Below are positions 1 through 8,434 of a DNA stretch of 46,260 bases, in pieces. This DNA is from Candidatus Curtissbacteria bacterium (lineage in GTDB: Bacteria; Patescibacteriota; Microgenomatia; Curtissbacterales; GWA2-41-24): positions 1-46,260 of the forward strand of contig JANLHP010000029.1 of assembly GCA_024654445.1 (NCBI GenBank). The letters run 5' to 3'. Below the pieces are notes generated by a model. The model did no database searches. It saw only the letters and a program-made list of their open reading frames with translations, and had not been told where the DNA came from. A program made the translations under genes and the position numbers. Position 1 is the stretch's first letter; each line of letters opens with the position of its first letter.

Positions 1-161
1 GAATTTTATTTAATCGAAATGGCTTCTTAACCAATTTAAAGTTAACTTCCCTCGGTATTGTCCTCATATCTTAAGGTTATACGAATATAACCCAAAACAC
101 AAGGATGTTCACCGATATAGTTGGTTAAACTTCCGACATTGCTGTCGGAGGGGACCATTAC
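1..161 (-). ncRNA. 5' part of a group I-like intron interrupting 16S rRNA (continues past window start)
   Basis: Read on the minus strand, conserved 16S sequence stops after GGGATT (E. coli about position 788-789, where AGATACCC should follow) and unrelated sequence begins. The exon GGGAUU pairs with GGUCCC (151-156) across a 5-base loop, with U·G pairs at the junction, as expected for P1 of a group I intron. Next come a 7-bp hairpin with a GCAA loop (132-149) and a 7-bp hairpin with a UUCG loop (75-92). A possible P4 follows (UUAAC 41-45 with GUUAA 27-31), preceded by a GGGAAG element resembling the P segment. The catalytic P7/P3' half and any homing endonuclease lie outside the window, so family assignment is likely but incomplete. 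Confidence 0.72.
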
Positions 162-983
<822 letters not shown>

Positions 984-1349
984 AATTCAAAATTACTTTT
1001 GAAAATCAAAGTTATGATCTTACTCGATTTACTCTTTTTAGAATTGTACGAAGATCATGGTTTTTAACCATACTCTTCAAACTTTGCAAAACTTACGTCT
1101 TGCATATTTTGGGTACCACTTTTCAGAATTCAAAGTTTTGCAAAAGAAAACTGCAGTCCGCCAAAATTCGCTCTTTGTGTCGCGTACGAATAGTACAAAA
1201 AGACACAAAGTAAGAATAGGTGGGCAATTTTCCCTTTGCATTAGACAAAGAAAAACTGAAGAGTGGATTTATTTTCTCTTCAGTTGTTAATGTGCAAAAA
1301 CAAGTTGTAAACAAGGCTTTCCAGGCCTTGGCCACCCGTTATGGTAGCG
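984..1349 (-). other. 16S rRNA leader with a series of hairpins
   Basis: No protein gene is visible in this AT-rich stretch. It holds four strong inverted repeats: 1254-1285 (10 bp, CTGAAGAG/CTCTTCAG core), 1173-1210 (9 bp, CTTTGTGTC/GACACAAAG with an inner GTAC/GTAC), 1083-1144 (12-bp TTTGCAAAACTT with its complement), and 1050-1078 (ATGGTT/AACCAT inside GAAGA/TCTTC). It lies between the promoter and the mature 16S 5' end, so the hairpins probably serve rRNA processing or antitermination. I found no convincing boxA. Confidence 0.6.
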
Positions 1350-1355
1350 AAAGCC

Positions 1356-1385
1356 ATTCTACCTTCCCCGGGCACAAGTTGTCAA
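1356..1385 (-). promoter_or_regulatory. rRNA promoter (sigma70-like)
   Basis: On the minus strand TTGACA (1385-1380) is followed after 18 bases by TAGAAT (1361-1356). This is the best promoter upstream of 16S and would start transcription near 1349. Confidence 0.7.
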
Positions 1386-1435
1386 TGTGTAGCTTTCGAG
1401 TCAAACTTTTATAGATTTGAACCTAAATTGCTCAC

Positions 1436-1465
1436 TTGACAACGATAGTAGCAACAACTTATCGT
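1436..1465 (+). promoter_or_regulatory. promoter of the first pilin gene
   Basis: TTGACA (1436-1441), 18-base spacer, TATCGT (1460-1465), then only 7 bases to the ATG at 1473. The predicted transcript would begin at or next to the start codon. A 7-bp inverted repeat (AACGATA/TATCGTT) overlaps the spacer and -10 and might be an operator. Confidence 0.55.
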
Positions 1466-1472
1466 TAAGTTA

Positions 1473-1913
1473 ATGCCCAATATAAAAGTCAAGCGCGGAT
1501 TTACCCTCATCGAACTGCTCATCGTCATCACAATTATCGGAATACTTGCAACAATAGCAATCGCCTCTTTCAGTAGCGCTCAAGGAAAAGCAAGAGATGG
1601 TCGCAGAAAAGGTGATCTTGACGCTCTTAAAAAAGCGTTTGAACTCGCCAAAAGCGATAGCACCGGCGGATTCTACCCGCAACAAATGAACACAGCGTCA
1701 CTTGAAACTCCAGGTTACATTAAAAAGATTCCCACAGATCCGCAAGCACCGTCCGCAACATATGTCTACACACCAGCACCAGCAGCTTGTACTACTGCTT
1801 GCACGAGCTATACACTTACCGCCTGTCTTGAAAACGGTAACGACAACTCCAAAGATGCCGTCAAAGCCGGTTGCGCAAGCTACGCTGCTAGCTACACAAT
1901 AAGCAATCCTTAA
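1473..1913 (+). CDS. type IV pilin / pseudopilin (paralogue 1)
   Basis: 146 aa. The N-terminus has a short basic leader ending KRG followed by FTLIELLIVITIIGILA, the classic class III signal cleaved and methylated by prepilin peptidase before F. The hydrophobic alpha-helix (residues about 9-30) anchors the subunit and forms the filament core. Glu at mature position 5 is present. The C-terminal domain has four cysteines suited to disulfides. Downstream after 39 bases is a close paralogue with the same C-terminal TYTLTACLENG-type motif. The specific role (adhesion, DNA uptake, twitching) cannot be told from sequence. Confidence 0.93.
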   Translation: MPNIKVKRGFTLIELLIVITIIGILATIAIASFSSAQGKARDGRRKGDLDALKKAFELAKSDSTGGFYPQQMNTASLETPGYIKKIPTDPQAPSATYVYTPAPAACTTACTSYTLTACLENGNDNSKDAVKAGCASYAASYTISNP

Positions 1914-1952
1914 TTCTACAAACGCTTCTCTAAAAATTGTATAGTATAGTTA

Positions 1953-2393
1953 ATGCCCAACATTAAGCGCGGATTTACCCTCGTCGAACTTCTTGTAGTT
2001 ATTACCATTATCGGTATTTTAGCCACCATTGGTACGGTTTCTTTCACAAAAGCTCAGCAAAAAGGAAGAGATTCAAGAAGAAAAACAGATCTCGATAGCA
2101 TTCGGAAGGCTCTGGAGTTGAAAAAACTTGATTCCGCGGGGGCATTCTATTATGCGCAAGACCTCAATTCTCTCGACCCTCCGGAAGGAAATTACATAAA
2201 GCAAGTTCCCGGAGACCCCAGAAACAGCAATTATATATACGCACCAACGTCATCATCTGGCGGAAGTTGCTCAACAGACTGCGTAACCTACACACTCACA
2301 GCCTGTTTGGAAAATGGAACTGACACCCAAAAAGATCCGGATAAGGTAGAAGCTTGTACAACAGATGCCAGCTACACAATAAGTCCCCAATAA
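1953..2393 (+). CDS. type IV pilin / pseudopilin (paralogue 2)
   Basis: 146 aa, same length and layout as the preceding pilin: prepilin leader MPNIKRG, then FTLVELLVVITIIGILA with Glu5, an amphipathic helix rich in K/R/D (KGRDSRRKTDLDSIRKALE), and a C-terminal domain with four Cys. A TATAGT box at 1940-1945 lies 7 bases before the ATG, so it may have its own leaderless promoter in addition to read-through from the first pilin. The stop abuts the convergent methyltransferase gene (adjacent bases 2393/2394). Confidence 0.92.
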   Translation: MPNIKRGFTLVELLVVITIIGILATIGTVSFTKAQQKGRDSRRKTDLDSIRKALELKKLDSAGAFYYAQDLNSLDPPEGNYIKQVPGDPRNSNYIYAPTSSSGGSCSTDCVTYTLTACLENGTDTQKDPDKVEACTTDASYTISPQ

Positions 2394-2921
2394 CTACTTT
2401 TCGATCGCCCGATAAAGCACAATCGCGAGTGAAACCATTACATTTAAAGAAACATTCACTCCGTATATAGGCAACTCAACAATCACATCAGCAAGATCAA
2501 GTACTCCGCGACTCACCCCTGTTGTTTCGTGACCCACAATAAAGGCAATCGGCTCACCATAGTCAAAAGTGCGGTAGTCAACGCTCTTCTTGTCCTGTTC
2601 GATCGCGACAATTTTTATCCCCGGAACTTGCTTCCTTAGCTTTAAAATGGCAACCTTGGTAGTTCTTACATGCTCCCAAGGAACCCACTTATCTGTTCCG
2701 ACTGCGGCCTTAGTAATTCTGTGATAAGGAGGCAGAGCAATGTTGTTGCCGCAAAGATACACCTTTGAGGCCGCTACAGCGTCTGCAAGCCGGAAAATTG
2801 ACCCGATGTTGTAAGTATCAAGTATGTTGTCGCAAATAATATAAATCTGCCTGCGTTTTACCTTGGCAAGTTGCGACTCAGTAGGATCACTTGATCTTAA
2901 TTGTGCAGCTTTCAGTTTCAC
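2394..2921 (-). CDS. SPOUT-family (TrmH/SpoU) RNA 2'-O-methyltransferase
   Basis: 175 aa. Motif 1 region NILDTYNIGSIFRLADA (N and R of SpoU motif 1), motif 2 FIVGHETTGVS and motif 3 LPIYGVNVSLNVMVSLAI are all recognisable and form the trefoil-knot SAM site. No extra N-terminal substrate-binding domain is present, so it resembles the short TrmH/TrmL-like members that methylate tRNA or rRNA ribose; the exact target is unknown. Start is GTG at 2921; TAAAAT lies 6 bases upstream (2928-2933), matching the leaderless pattern seen in many genes here. Confidence 0.88.
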   Translation of the reverse strand: MKLKAAQLRSSDPTESQLAKVKRRQIYIICDNILDTYNIGSIFRLADAVAASKVYLCGNNIALPPYHRITKAAVGTDKWVPWEHVRTTKVAILKLRKQVPGIKIVAIEQDKKSVDYRTFDYGEPIAFIVGHETTGVSRGVLDLADVIVELPIYGVNVSLNVMVSLAIVLYRAIEK

Positions 2922-3024
2922 GCACCAATTTTACCAACAATTTGCGCTAGATACTAAATTTCCTATACAATCCGCGCACCTCTGACTCTCGGATCTTTAA
3001 AACACCTTCTGCTCATATTTATTA

Positions 3025-3048
3025 GTTCGATAGTTCGAACTATCGAAC
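3025..3048. repeat. perfect 24-bp palindrome
   Basis: GTTCGATAGTTC is followed directly by its exact reverse complement. It sits in the 220-base divergent gap between the methyltransferase and the gene at 3142, 82 bases before the latter's -10 box. It has no T-tract, so an operator or protein-binding dyad is more likely than a terminator. Confidence 0.75.
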
Positions 3049-3141
3049 CGTACTTCCCCACACAAATACAACTTATAGAAATCAGCAGCAAAAAAACCTT
3101 TACCTATTTAAATCGGCCGCGCCAGAAACTATAATTCAAGC

Positions 3142-3567
3142 ATGTCTCCCGATCGAAATCGAAATCATAATGTAGTGGAAACAGAAGGAATGAGAGATAC
3201 AAAAATCGTTTCCTTTCCAGCTAAAAAACCTCGAGTAATAAATAAAGAGTTAGGACTCGTAGGATGGTGGGGGCCGGAAGGGTTCATTCTGGATGTGTAT
3301 TGCGACAGCAACGTGGAAATTACTCGCAGTAAAAAACTCCCATTCGTCCCATTTCAGAAAAAGGACAGGCCTGATGGAATTCGCAGATTCAGTTTTTGGC
3401 CAAAAGAGGGCGAAACATTGTTTATCGGAGACAGATATGTCATTTCAGAGATAACTTATCACGAAAATATGCCCCCTAGCGCATATGTGTCTTCTACTCA
3501 AGATATTCACGTTAAAAAGTACGAAGAGCCACTAGAAGTAAGAAATGTGCTGCGGTCTATGAACTAA
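3142..3567 (+). CDS. hypothetical protein, 141 aa
   Basis: No family recognised. The protein is soluble, mixed alpha/beta in composition, with a Trp/Gly-rich stretch (GLVGWWGPEGFILDVY) and a central FWPKEGETLFIGDRYVIS segment; no signal peptide, TM segment or Cys cluster. A perfect TATAAT (3130-3135) is 6 bases upstream of the ATG, suggesting leaderless transcription. The 3' end overlaps the convergent cupin gene by 4 bases. Confidence 0.7.
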   Translation: MSPDRNRNHNVVETEGMRDTKIVSFPAKKPRVINKELGLVGWWGPEGFILDVYCDSNVEITRSKKLPFVPFQKKDRPDGIRRFSFWPKEGETLFIGDRYVISEITYHENMPPSAYVSSTQDIHVKKYEEPLEVRNVLRSMN

Positions 3568-4172
3568 GACTTTTTGAGTGGGTACTCGGATGCTTCTGTT
3601 ATTTCAAGTTCAGGCACCTTTTTGTATTTGTCATTCTTAACCAAAGCCGGTTTTCCGTCTTTTTCAACAACATAATACGCGAATCCTTGCATTTTTTTAA
3701 CCGCTTCGTAATCCGCATGCCCAGGCAAAGAAACCGGATCTACCTCTTCAAAATTTACAGGTGAATCGTCTGCCGTTACAAAATAAGTTTCGGAAATATT
3801 GGCAACCAAATGTCCCCAGCCGCTTGGGATAAACAACGCATCCCCTGGTTTTACGTGTACCGCATACATCGCTTCGATTTCATCGTCAACAGGGTCCCCT
3901 TGATCCTCTGCCCTCTTCTGCAATACCACTATCCCTTCTCCAAACAAAACCCAGTACGTTTCGTCTAGGTCTCCAACGTGATAATGCCCATAAGTCTTGA
4001 TATATTCGTCTCCAATTTTCCCAGGCTCCCAAATTGTAATGTTCCTCTGATCGCTTCCCCCACGAACCATGTGGTAATGAACCTCAGGACCTTCAGCGTC
4101 CTGATTTTTTAGAACGTCCATCATCTTTTCGTGAGTTCTCGATGCGTAATGTTTGCCCGTGTAGTCTGTCAT
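3564..4172 (-). CDS. pgiA: cupin-type (archaeal) glucose-6-phosphate isomerase
   Basis: 202 aa from ATG 4172, chosen because it makes an ATGA overlap with the upstream cupin stop; an in-frame ATG at 4187 is the alternative. The metal-binding cupin motif is clear: TYGHYHVGDLDETYWVLFGEG (His, His and Glu ligands) and a second-strand PSGWGHLVAN (His). Together with the N-terminal EVHYHMVRGG region this matches the cupin phosphoglucose isomerases (Pfam PF06560), which interconvert glucose-6-P and fructose-6-P and are unrelated to the usual bacterial Pgi. It is translationally coupled to the mannose-6-P-isomerase-like cupin. Confidence 0.85.
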   Translation of the reverse strand: MTDYTGKHYASRTHEKMMDVLKNQDAEGPEVHYHMVRGGSDQRNITIWEPGKIGDEYIKTYGHYHVGDLDETYWVLFGEGIVVLQKRAEDQGDPVDDEIEAMYAVHVKPGDALFIPSGWGHLVANISETYFVTADDSPVNFEEVDPVSLPGHADYEAVKKMQGFAYYVVEKDGKPALVKNDKYKKVPELEITEASEYPLKKS

Positions 4173-4633
4173 TTGTCTGGATTCCATCCTCTGTTGGGAT
4201 CAGCTCTCATTTCTGCGGTTTCATCGGGCCTATTATAATCGTCTTCCAACCTCTCCGTCGTTCCATCGCCTTCGGGAGACGATGCTTCATGGATATCGCA
4301 GTCAGTTATCCCAACTAGTCTATGTTTTTGGCCAATGACAGAGGTAAACCCTTCCCCCAGATTAAGTTCAGTTTCGATCATTTCTCCAGTTGCGTCTTCC
4401 CAAATAACTTTTGCTTTACCGCTTACAACCACCCATGATTCAACTTTCCCTGGAGATGTCTCCCCAGGCAGATGCCTCTGTAACGAAAGTCTTTTGCCGG
4501 CGTCAATATGCAAGTTCTTGAACATGTAAGGCAAATCTTCAGTCACATAGTGGTCCTCATAACCCCAAGGCTTCAGCACCCTTTTTACAAAACCTTCTGT
4601 ATTGATTTTCAACATTTCCGCAGTCACTTCCAC
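4169..4633 (-). CDS. cupin protein, type II mannose-6-phosphate isomerase-like
   Basis: 154 aa. Contains the C-terminal-domain pattern of bifunctional phosphomannose isomerase/GDP-mannose pyrophosphorylase: VLKPWGYEDHY, RLSLQRHLPGETS and ESWVVVSGKAKVIW, with later HRLVG. The nucleotidyltransferase half is absent, so it is a free-standing isomerase-like cupin. Start is GTG 4633: TAAAAT (4643-4648) lies 9 bases upstream and CTGACT (4671-4666) is 17 bases further, again placing the -10 box next to the start. It is followed with a 4-base overlap by the glucose-6-P isomerase cupin, suggesting a two-enzyme sugar-phosphate operon. Confidence 0.75.
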   Translation of the reverse strand: MEVTAEMLKINTEGFVKRVLKPWGYEDHYVTEDLPYMFKNLHIDAGKRLSLQRHLPGETSPGKVESWVVVSGKAKVIWEDATGEMIETELNLGEGFTSVIGQKHRLVGITDCDIHEASSPEGDGTTERLEDDYNRPDETAEMRADPNRGWNPDK

Positions 4634-4680
4634 AGGATTTATATTTTAGCAAAAAGAGGTACAAAAGTCAGATAAGAAAT

Positions 4681-5955
4681 TTATTCAAATCCTTTTCTTT
4701 CTAAGTAATTAAATAATTTGGTTACGACTTTCTTAGGATCACTAGAAAGAACCACCGCTCCTTGCATTTCCATGAAACCCATATCCGCTGTTGGGGAGGC
4801 AGAGCTTCCCCGGTCTACGAAATAAAACATAGGCTTAAAATCTGACCAATAACCACCCTCACGTGCCCTTCCGTAAGGAGGCATGTAGAAATAAGTATTG
4901 AATTCCCTAACACCTTCCTCTTCACGGTCCATCATAAATTCAACCACACCCCAAGATACCTGCATCATCCTGAGGCTTACAAAGTGATCAGTAGTATTGT
5001 TCCCGATCACTAGAACAGATCTTTCTTTCGCAGGCGTGAGAGGCATAACAACCCACAAACCATTTCCAGCCATTTCATCCTTAAAATGTCTTGCCAGCCC
5101 TAATTCTTCGTGAACCTTCAAAACATCTCTCAAGTACTCTCTGCCTTCGAATTCTCGAGCGTAAGTCTTCGCAGTTTCATGAAACCTTTCATACTCACCT
5201 TGCTGCAAGCTCCCTCTATCTAAAAGTGCCTGAGAATGTTGATGCACCTGAGACGCGCCAGCCTTATATCCAAAATTCATTCCCCAAAGTAAATTAACTG
5301 CTTCGGAATCACTCTCGTTAACAGCGCGTCCAAAAGCCATCGCCTTATAAAATTGATTCGCAAATTGCCTGCCATCAAGATCGTAAGGGTTATGAGGACC
5401 AGCCATCATCATATTGTATTCACCCATTTTTGATACATTTGGAAACGCCGTCAGACCTTCCAAGTTCATACCCGGACTGAACTGGTCATACGGAGTATTG
5501 CCCTCGCTGGCACAAAGATCACAGTTATCCCTCCTGGCTTCGATATCATCTTCAAATCGGCTTGTTCCTGCTCTAACCATGGGCCTGTTTGCTCTCAGAG
5601 GATTATAAACAGCTGCCTTTTTGGAGTATCTATCGATAATCCTCACGGTCCATTGACCCTCCACAGCATCCACAACATCTCTAAGATCATCACTTTCTAC
5701 TGCCCCACGAAAAAGATTGGCCACTCTTTCTTGCATCGGTGCGGGAATCGTCATACGTCCTTTATTGCGCGGGTTTCCCTCGTTATCAAACCTACCATCG
5801 ACCAATTCGTACAAATTATGGAAAATTTCTTGTGATTCAGAGGATAGCAGAGCAATGGCCTCTCTTAAATTAGTAATAGGAATTTCTTGAATTCTTCTGC
5901 GGTTTTCGACCTCGGAAACTACACCAGTATAAGAAGGGGACGTTTCTGTTGTCAT
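4681..5955 (-). CDS. GalT-like HIT-superfamily nucleotidyltransferase
   Basis: 424 aa. A CDLC zinc-type pair near residue 140, a region resembling GalT's substrate loop (LEGLTAFPNVSKMGEYNMMMAGPHN) and the HIT-type active-site string GASQVHQHSQALL (His-Gln-His-Ser-Gln, counterpart of GalT HPHGQ) support a galactose-1-phosphate uridylyltransferase relative. Family members transfer UMP or AMP between sugar phosphates through a His-nucleotide intermediate. The N-terminal 60 residues and C-terminal third are diverged, so the substrate is open. A weak SD-like AGGACT lies before ATG 5955. It lies 48 bases downstream of the cupin pair on the same strand order. Confidence 0.72.
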   Translation of the reverse strand: MTTETSPSYTGVVSEVENRRRIQEIPITNLREAIALLSSESQEIFHNLYELVDGRFDNEGNPRNKGRMTIPAPMQERVANLFRGAVESDDLRDVVDAVEGQWTVRIIDRYSKKAAVYNPLRANRPMVRAGTSRFEDDIEARRDNCDLCASEGNTPYDQFSPGMNLEGLTAFPNVSKMGEYNMMMAGPHNPYDLDGRQFANQFYKAMAFGRAVNESDSEAVNLLWGMNFGYKAGASQVHQHSQALLDRGSLQQGEYERFHETAKTYAREFEGREYLRDVLKVHEELGLARHFKDEMAGNGLWVVMPLTPAKERSVLVIGNNTTDHFVSLRMMQVSWGVVEFMMDREEEGVREFNTYFYMPPYGRAREGGYWSDFKPMFYFVDRGSSASPTADMGFMEMQGAVVLSSDPKKVVTKLFNYLERKGFE

Positions 5956-6019
5956 ATAGGAGTCCTATTAATTTTAGGTCTCCGTGAAAAATTTAGGCTT
6001 GACAAAATTCGGACAGAAG

Positions 6020-6724
6020 TTAGTGACCGTATCTGCGCTGTCGTCTGGAGTAATCAGCCATCGCGCGCTTAAGTTCCGCTAAAGAAAAGTCTGGGAAATA
6101 TTGCTTGGAAAAATAAAGTTCCGTATAGACAGTCTGCCAGGGCATAATTCCGGAAGTTCGCTGTTCGCCGGAAGTTCTAATCAAAAGATCAGGATCATCG
6201 AGCCCTGCTGTTTCCAGATTCGCGGTAATAAGTTGTTCATCAACTTTTGAAGATTTTACACCTTTTTTAAGAATTTTCCGGAAAGCTCTGATTATTTCGT
6301 CGCGTCCGCCGTAATCGATACATATGTTAAGAACATAATTCGAGTTCTTTGCTGTCGCATTTTCCATATTTTCCAGAATCCCCCTTAGCCTTGCAGGTAC
6401 CCTATCGCGCCTACCGAGCCAATGAAACCTTACGCCTTCTTTTACCAACTCCTTCAAGTGTTTTTTGAAAAATACTGAATACAGCCTCATTAAATACTTG
6501 ACCTCTTTGTCTCCTCGACCCCAATTTTCCGTAGAAAAACCCCACAGAGTAAGCGTTTTTACACCCAAACCACGAGATCCACGGACTACATCCATAGCCG
6601 TTTCTATGCCTTTCTTGTGGCCTTCGATCGGCTCCAGACCATGAAGTTTTGCCCACCTGCGATTTCCGTCGGGGATTATCACCACGTGCCGAGGTAAAAC
6701 TTTTTGTGTTGTTGGCTTAGACAT
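6020..6724 (-). CDS. uppS: undecaprenyl diphosphate synthase (cis-prenyltransferase)
   Basis: 234 aa. HVVIIPDGNRRWA with the catalytic Asp, GHKKGIET, LTLWGFSTENWGR, and the C-terminal DLLIRTSGEQRTSG plus YTELYFSKQYFPDF are the five conserved regions of UppS. It condenses IPP units onto an allylic diphosphate to make the C55 lipid carrier for cell-wall and glycan synthesis. It lies just downstream of the polyprenyl synthase fusion and ispH, completing an isoprenoid cluster. Length is near the family norm (about 240-250). Confidence 0.95.
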   Translation of the reverse strand: MSKPTTQKVLPRHVVIIPDGNRRWAKLHGLEPIEGHKKGIETAMDVVRGSRGLGVKTLTLWGFSTENWGRGDKEVKYLMRLYSVFFKKHLKELVKEGVRFHWLGRRDRVPARLRGILENMENATAKNSNYVLNICIDYGGRDEIIRAFRKILKKGVKSSKVDEQLITANLETAGLDDPDLLIRTSGEQRTSGIMPWQTVYTELYFSKQYFPDFSLAELKRAMADYSRRQRRYGH

Positions 6725-6809
6725 TAAATTTGAGCCTGCACCAGCAGGCCCTTTAGCAACTCAAAGGATATCAGATAGTAAGGCATCTTTTCAACTTGCA
6801 TTCTTCCCG

Positions 6810-8429
6810 TCACTTGGTCCTGTTTATGACAAAGTCCGCAATTTGGCCAAAAAGTGCCCTTTTAGCTTGATCGTTTGTAATTTTTCCTATTTCCTTCTTC
6901 GCAAGAGAAATTAGCCTCCTATTCTCTCGTTTACACCAGTCAAGTGCTCCACTTTTTGTAATTATCGCGCCAACTCTTTCAAGATCTTTATTTTTTGCGG
7001 CTTCATTGCCCCAAATTTTATCAAGGTCATCGCGATCTCTACCTTTTGCAAGTTCTTTTGTCTTATGAATCAAAATCGTATTTTTCCCCTCCCAAAGGTC
7101 CGACATCGTAGATTTACCAAGAACAGCCTCGTCACCGAAAACCCCTAAAATATCATCTTGCATCTGAAACGCAAGACCAGCCGTTAACCCAAAAGCTTCG
7201 ATCGCTTTCAGTTGTTTTTCCGCCGCTCCCGAAAGAATTGCGCCTAGCGTCAGAGGGCCTACAAAACTATACCTTGCAGCCTTCAAATCCGCCACTTTTG
7301 TTACATCCGACAAGCTTGCATCAACATAGCCGTATTCCACGTCTAAAATTTGACCATACGCAGTTTCCAGAATAACTTTGGCAAGCTCCTTTTGACACAA
7401 AATCTTTAAATCTGAAGTAAAGTCGGAATTACTTACAAGATCGAATAATTCAATGGCAGCTATGTCTCCTGCAATTATCGCCATACTTTCACCGTAGTGT
7501 TCATTTACCCCTTGAAGCCCCGTTTGCCTATCGAAACTCGTACGAAATTGGGGCGAAGTGGGGCCAAACTTTTTGCCAAAGATTTTATGCACGGTCGGTT
7601 TTCCTCTTCTTAAAGTTGCCCTGTCAATAATATCGTCATGAATTAAAAAGAAACTCTGAGTCAACTCAAACGCCAAAGAAATCGGCAAAATCTTGTTTAA
7701 GTCTTTTCCCCCGCCTATTTGATAACCAAGCCATACCAAAAACGCTCGCATTTTTTTCCCTCTGCCGGAAAAATCTTGAAGTTTTTTATAAAAATCAGAA
7801 ACAATCGGTGAATATTTCTTTGTAGATCGAATTTTAGCCTCGAAGTATTTTTTTGCGTAAATATCGTAGTGAGTTAAAAATTTATCAAGCTCTACTTTTA
7901 ACAAATTGGGGCTATAACCTTCCAGTTCTTGAGCTGCAAGTCTTGTCCAAGGAGCATAACTTTTATGGTTCTTCTTCACATCCGAGAGGAATTCATCAAA
8001 AGAAACTTTCTTTACATCGTAGACCTCTTTATTATTAGGTTTGAAGTCACCATCATATTTGCCGACTAGAACAGCACAATGTTCGTTCTCACAATTTCCC
8101 CCATCCTTCGCAAAATAATTAAATGCTCCCACGTTTTCGATACGTACATGATCTATACCCATTTCCTTTTTTAAGGCGCGATCAGAAGCCTCCTGAAAGC
8201 TCTCATCATGCCCATCTACGTGAAGCGGGTGAGAAATAGCCGTTAAATCCCAATAGCCATCAAAAAGCCTATGTTTACGCTTCTGGAGGAGAACTTTATT
8301 ACCCTGATCAAAAAGCAACGTTACAAACGCTCTGTGCCTTTTGCCTTTGCCAGTATGACAATGGTCATATGTGTCATAGCCTTTAAATTTGTCGTGATCG
8401 TCTACTAGAAGAAGTGTTTGTGCCCTCAT
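6810..8429 (-). CDS. fusion: Nudix (IPP isomerase-like) domain + trans-polyprenyl diphosphate synthase
   Basis: 539 aa. Residues 1 to about 190 form a type I IPP-isomerase-like Nudix domain with the metal ligands in place: His25 and His32, SHP at 66-68, and ENE at 114-116. The position of the catalytic Cys (E. coli Cys67, five residues after Trp) is Ile65, so classical isomerase activity is doubtful. Residues about 205-539 are a complete FPP/GGPP-type synthase with DDIID (265-269, first Asp-rich motif), RRGKPTVH, and QMQDDILGVFGD (second motif). The stop/start gap to ispH is 5 bases, so they are one operon. Such a fusion could hand allylic primer directly to chain elongation. Confidence 0.9.
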   Translation of the reverse strand: MRAQTLLLVDDHDKFKGYDTYDHCHTGKGKRHRAFVTLLFDQGNKVLLQKRKHRLFDGYWDLTAISHPLHVDGHDESFQEASDRALKKEMGIDHVRIENVGAFNYFAKDGGNCENEHCAVLVGKYDGDFKPNNKEVYDVKKVSFDEFLSDVKKNHKSYAPWTRLAAQELEGYSPNLLKVELDKFLTHYDIYAKKYFEAKIRSTKKYSPIVSDFYKKLQDFSGRGKKMRAFLVWLGYQIGGGKDLNKILPISLAFELTQSFFLIHDDIIDRATLRRGKPTVHKIFGKKFGPTSPQFRTSFDRQTGLQGVNEHYGESMAIIAGDIAAIELFDLVSNSDFTSDLKILCQKELAKVILETAYGQILDVEYGYVDASLSDVTKVADLKAARYSFVGPLTLGAILSGAAEKQLKAIEAFGLTAGLAFQMQDDILGVFGDEAVLGKSTMSDLWEGKNTILIHKTKELAKGRDRDDLDKIWGNEAAKNKDLERVGAIITKSGALDWCKRENRRLISLAKKEIGKITNDQAKRALFGQIADFVINRTK

Positions 8430-8434
8430 TCAAA

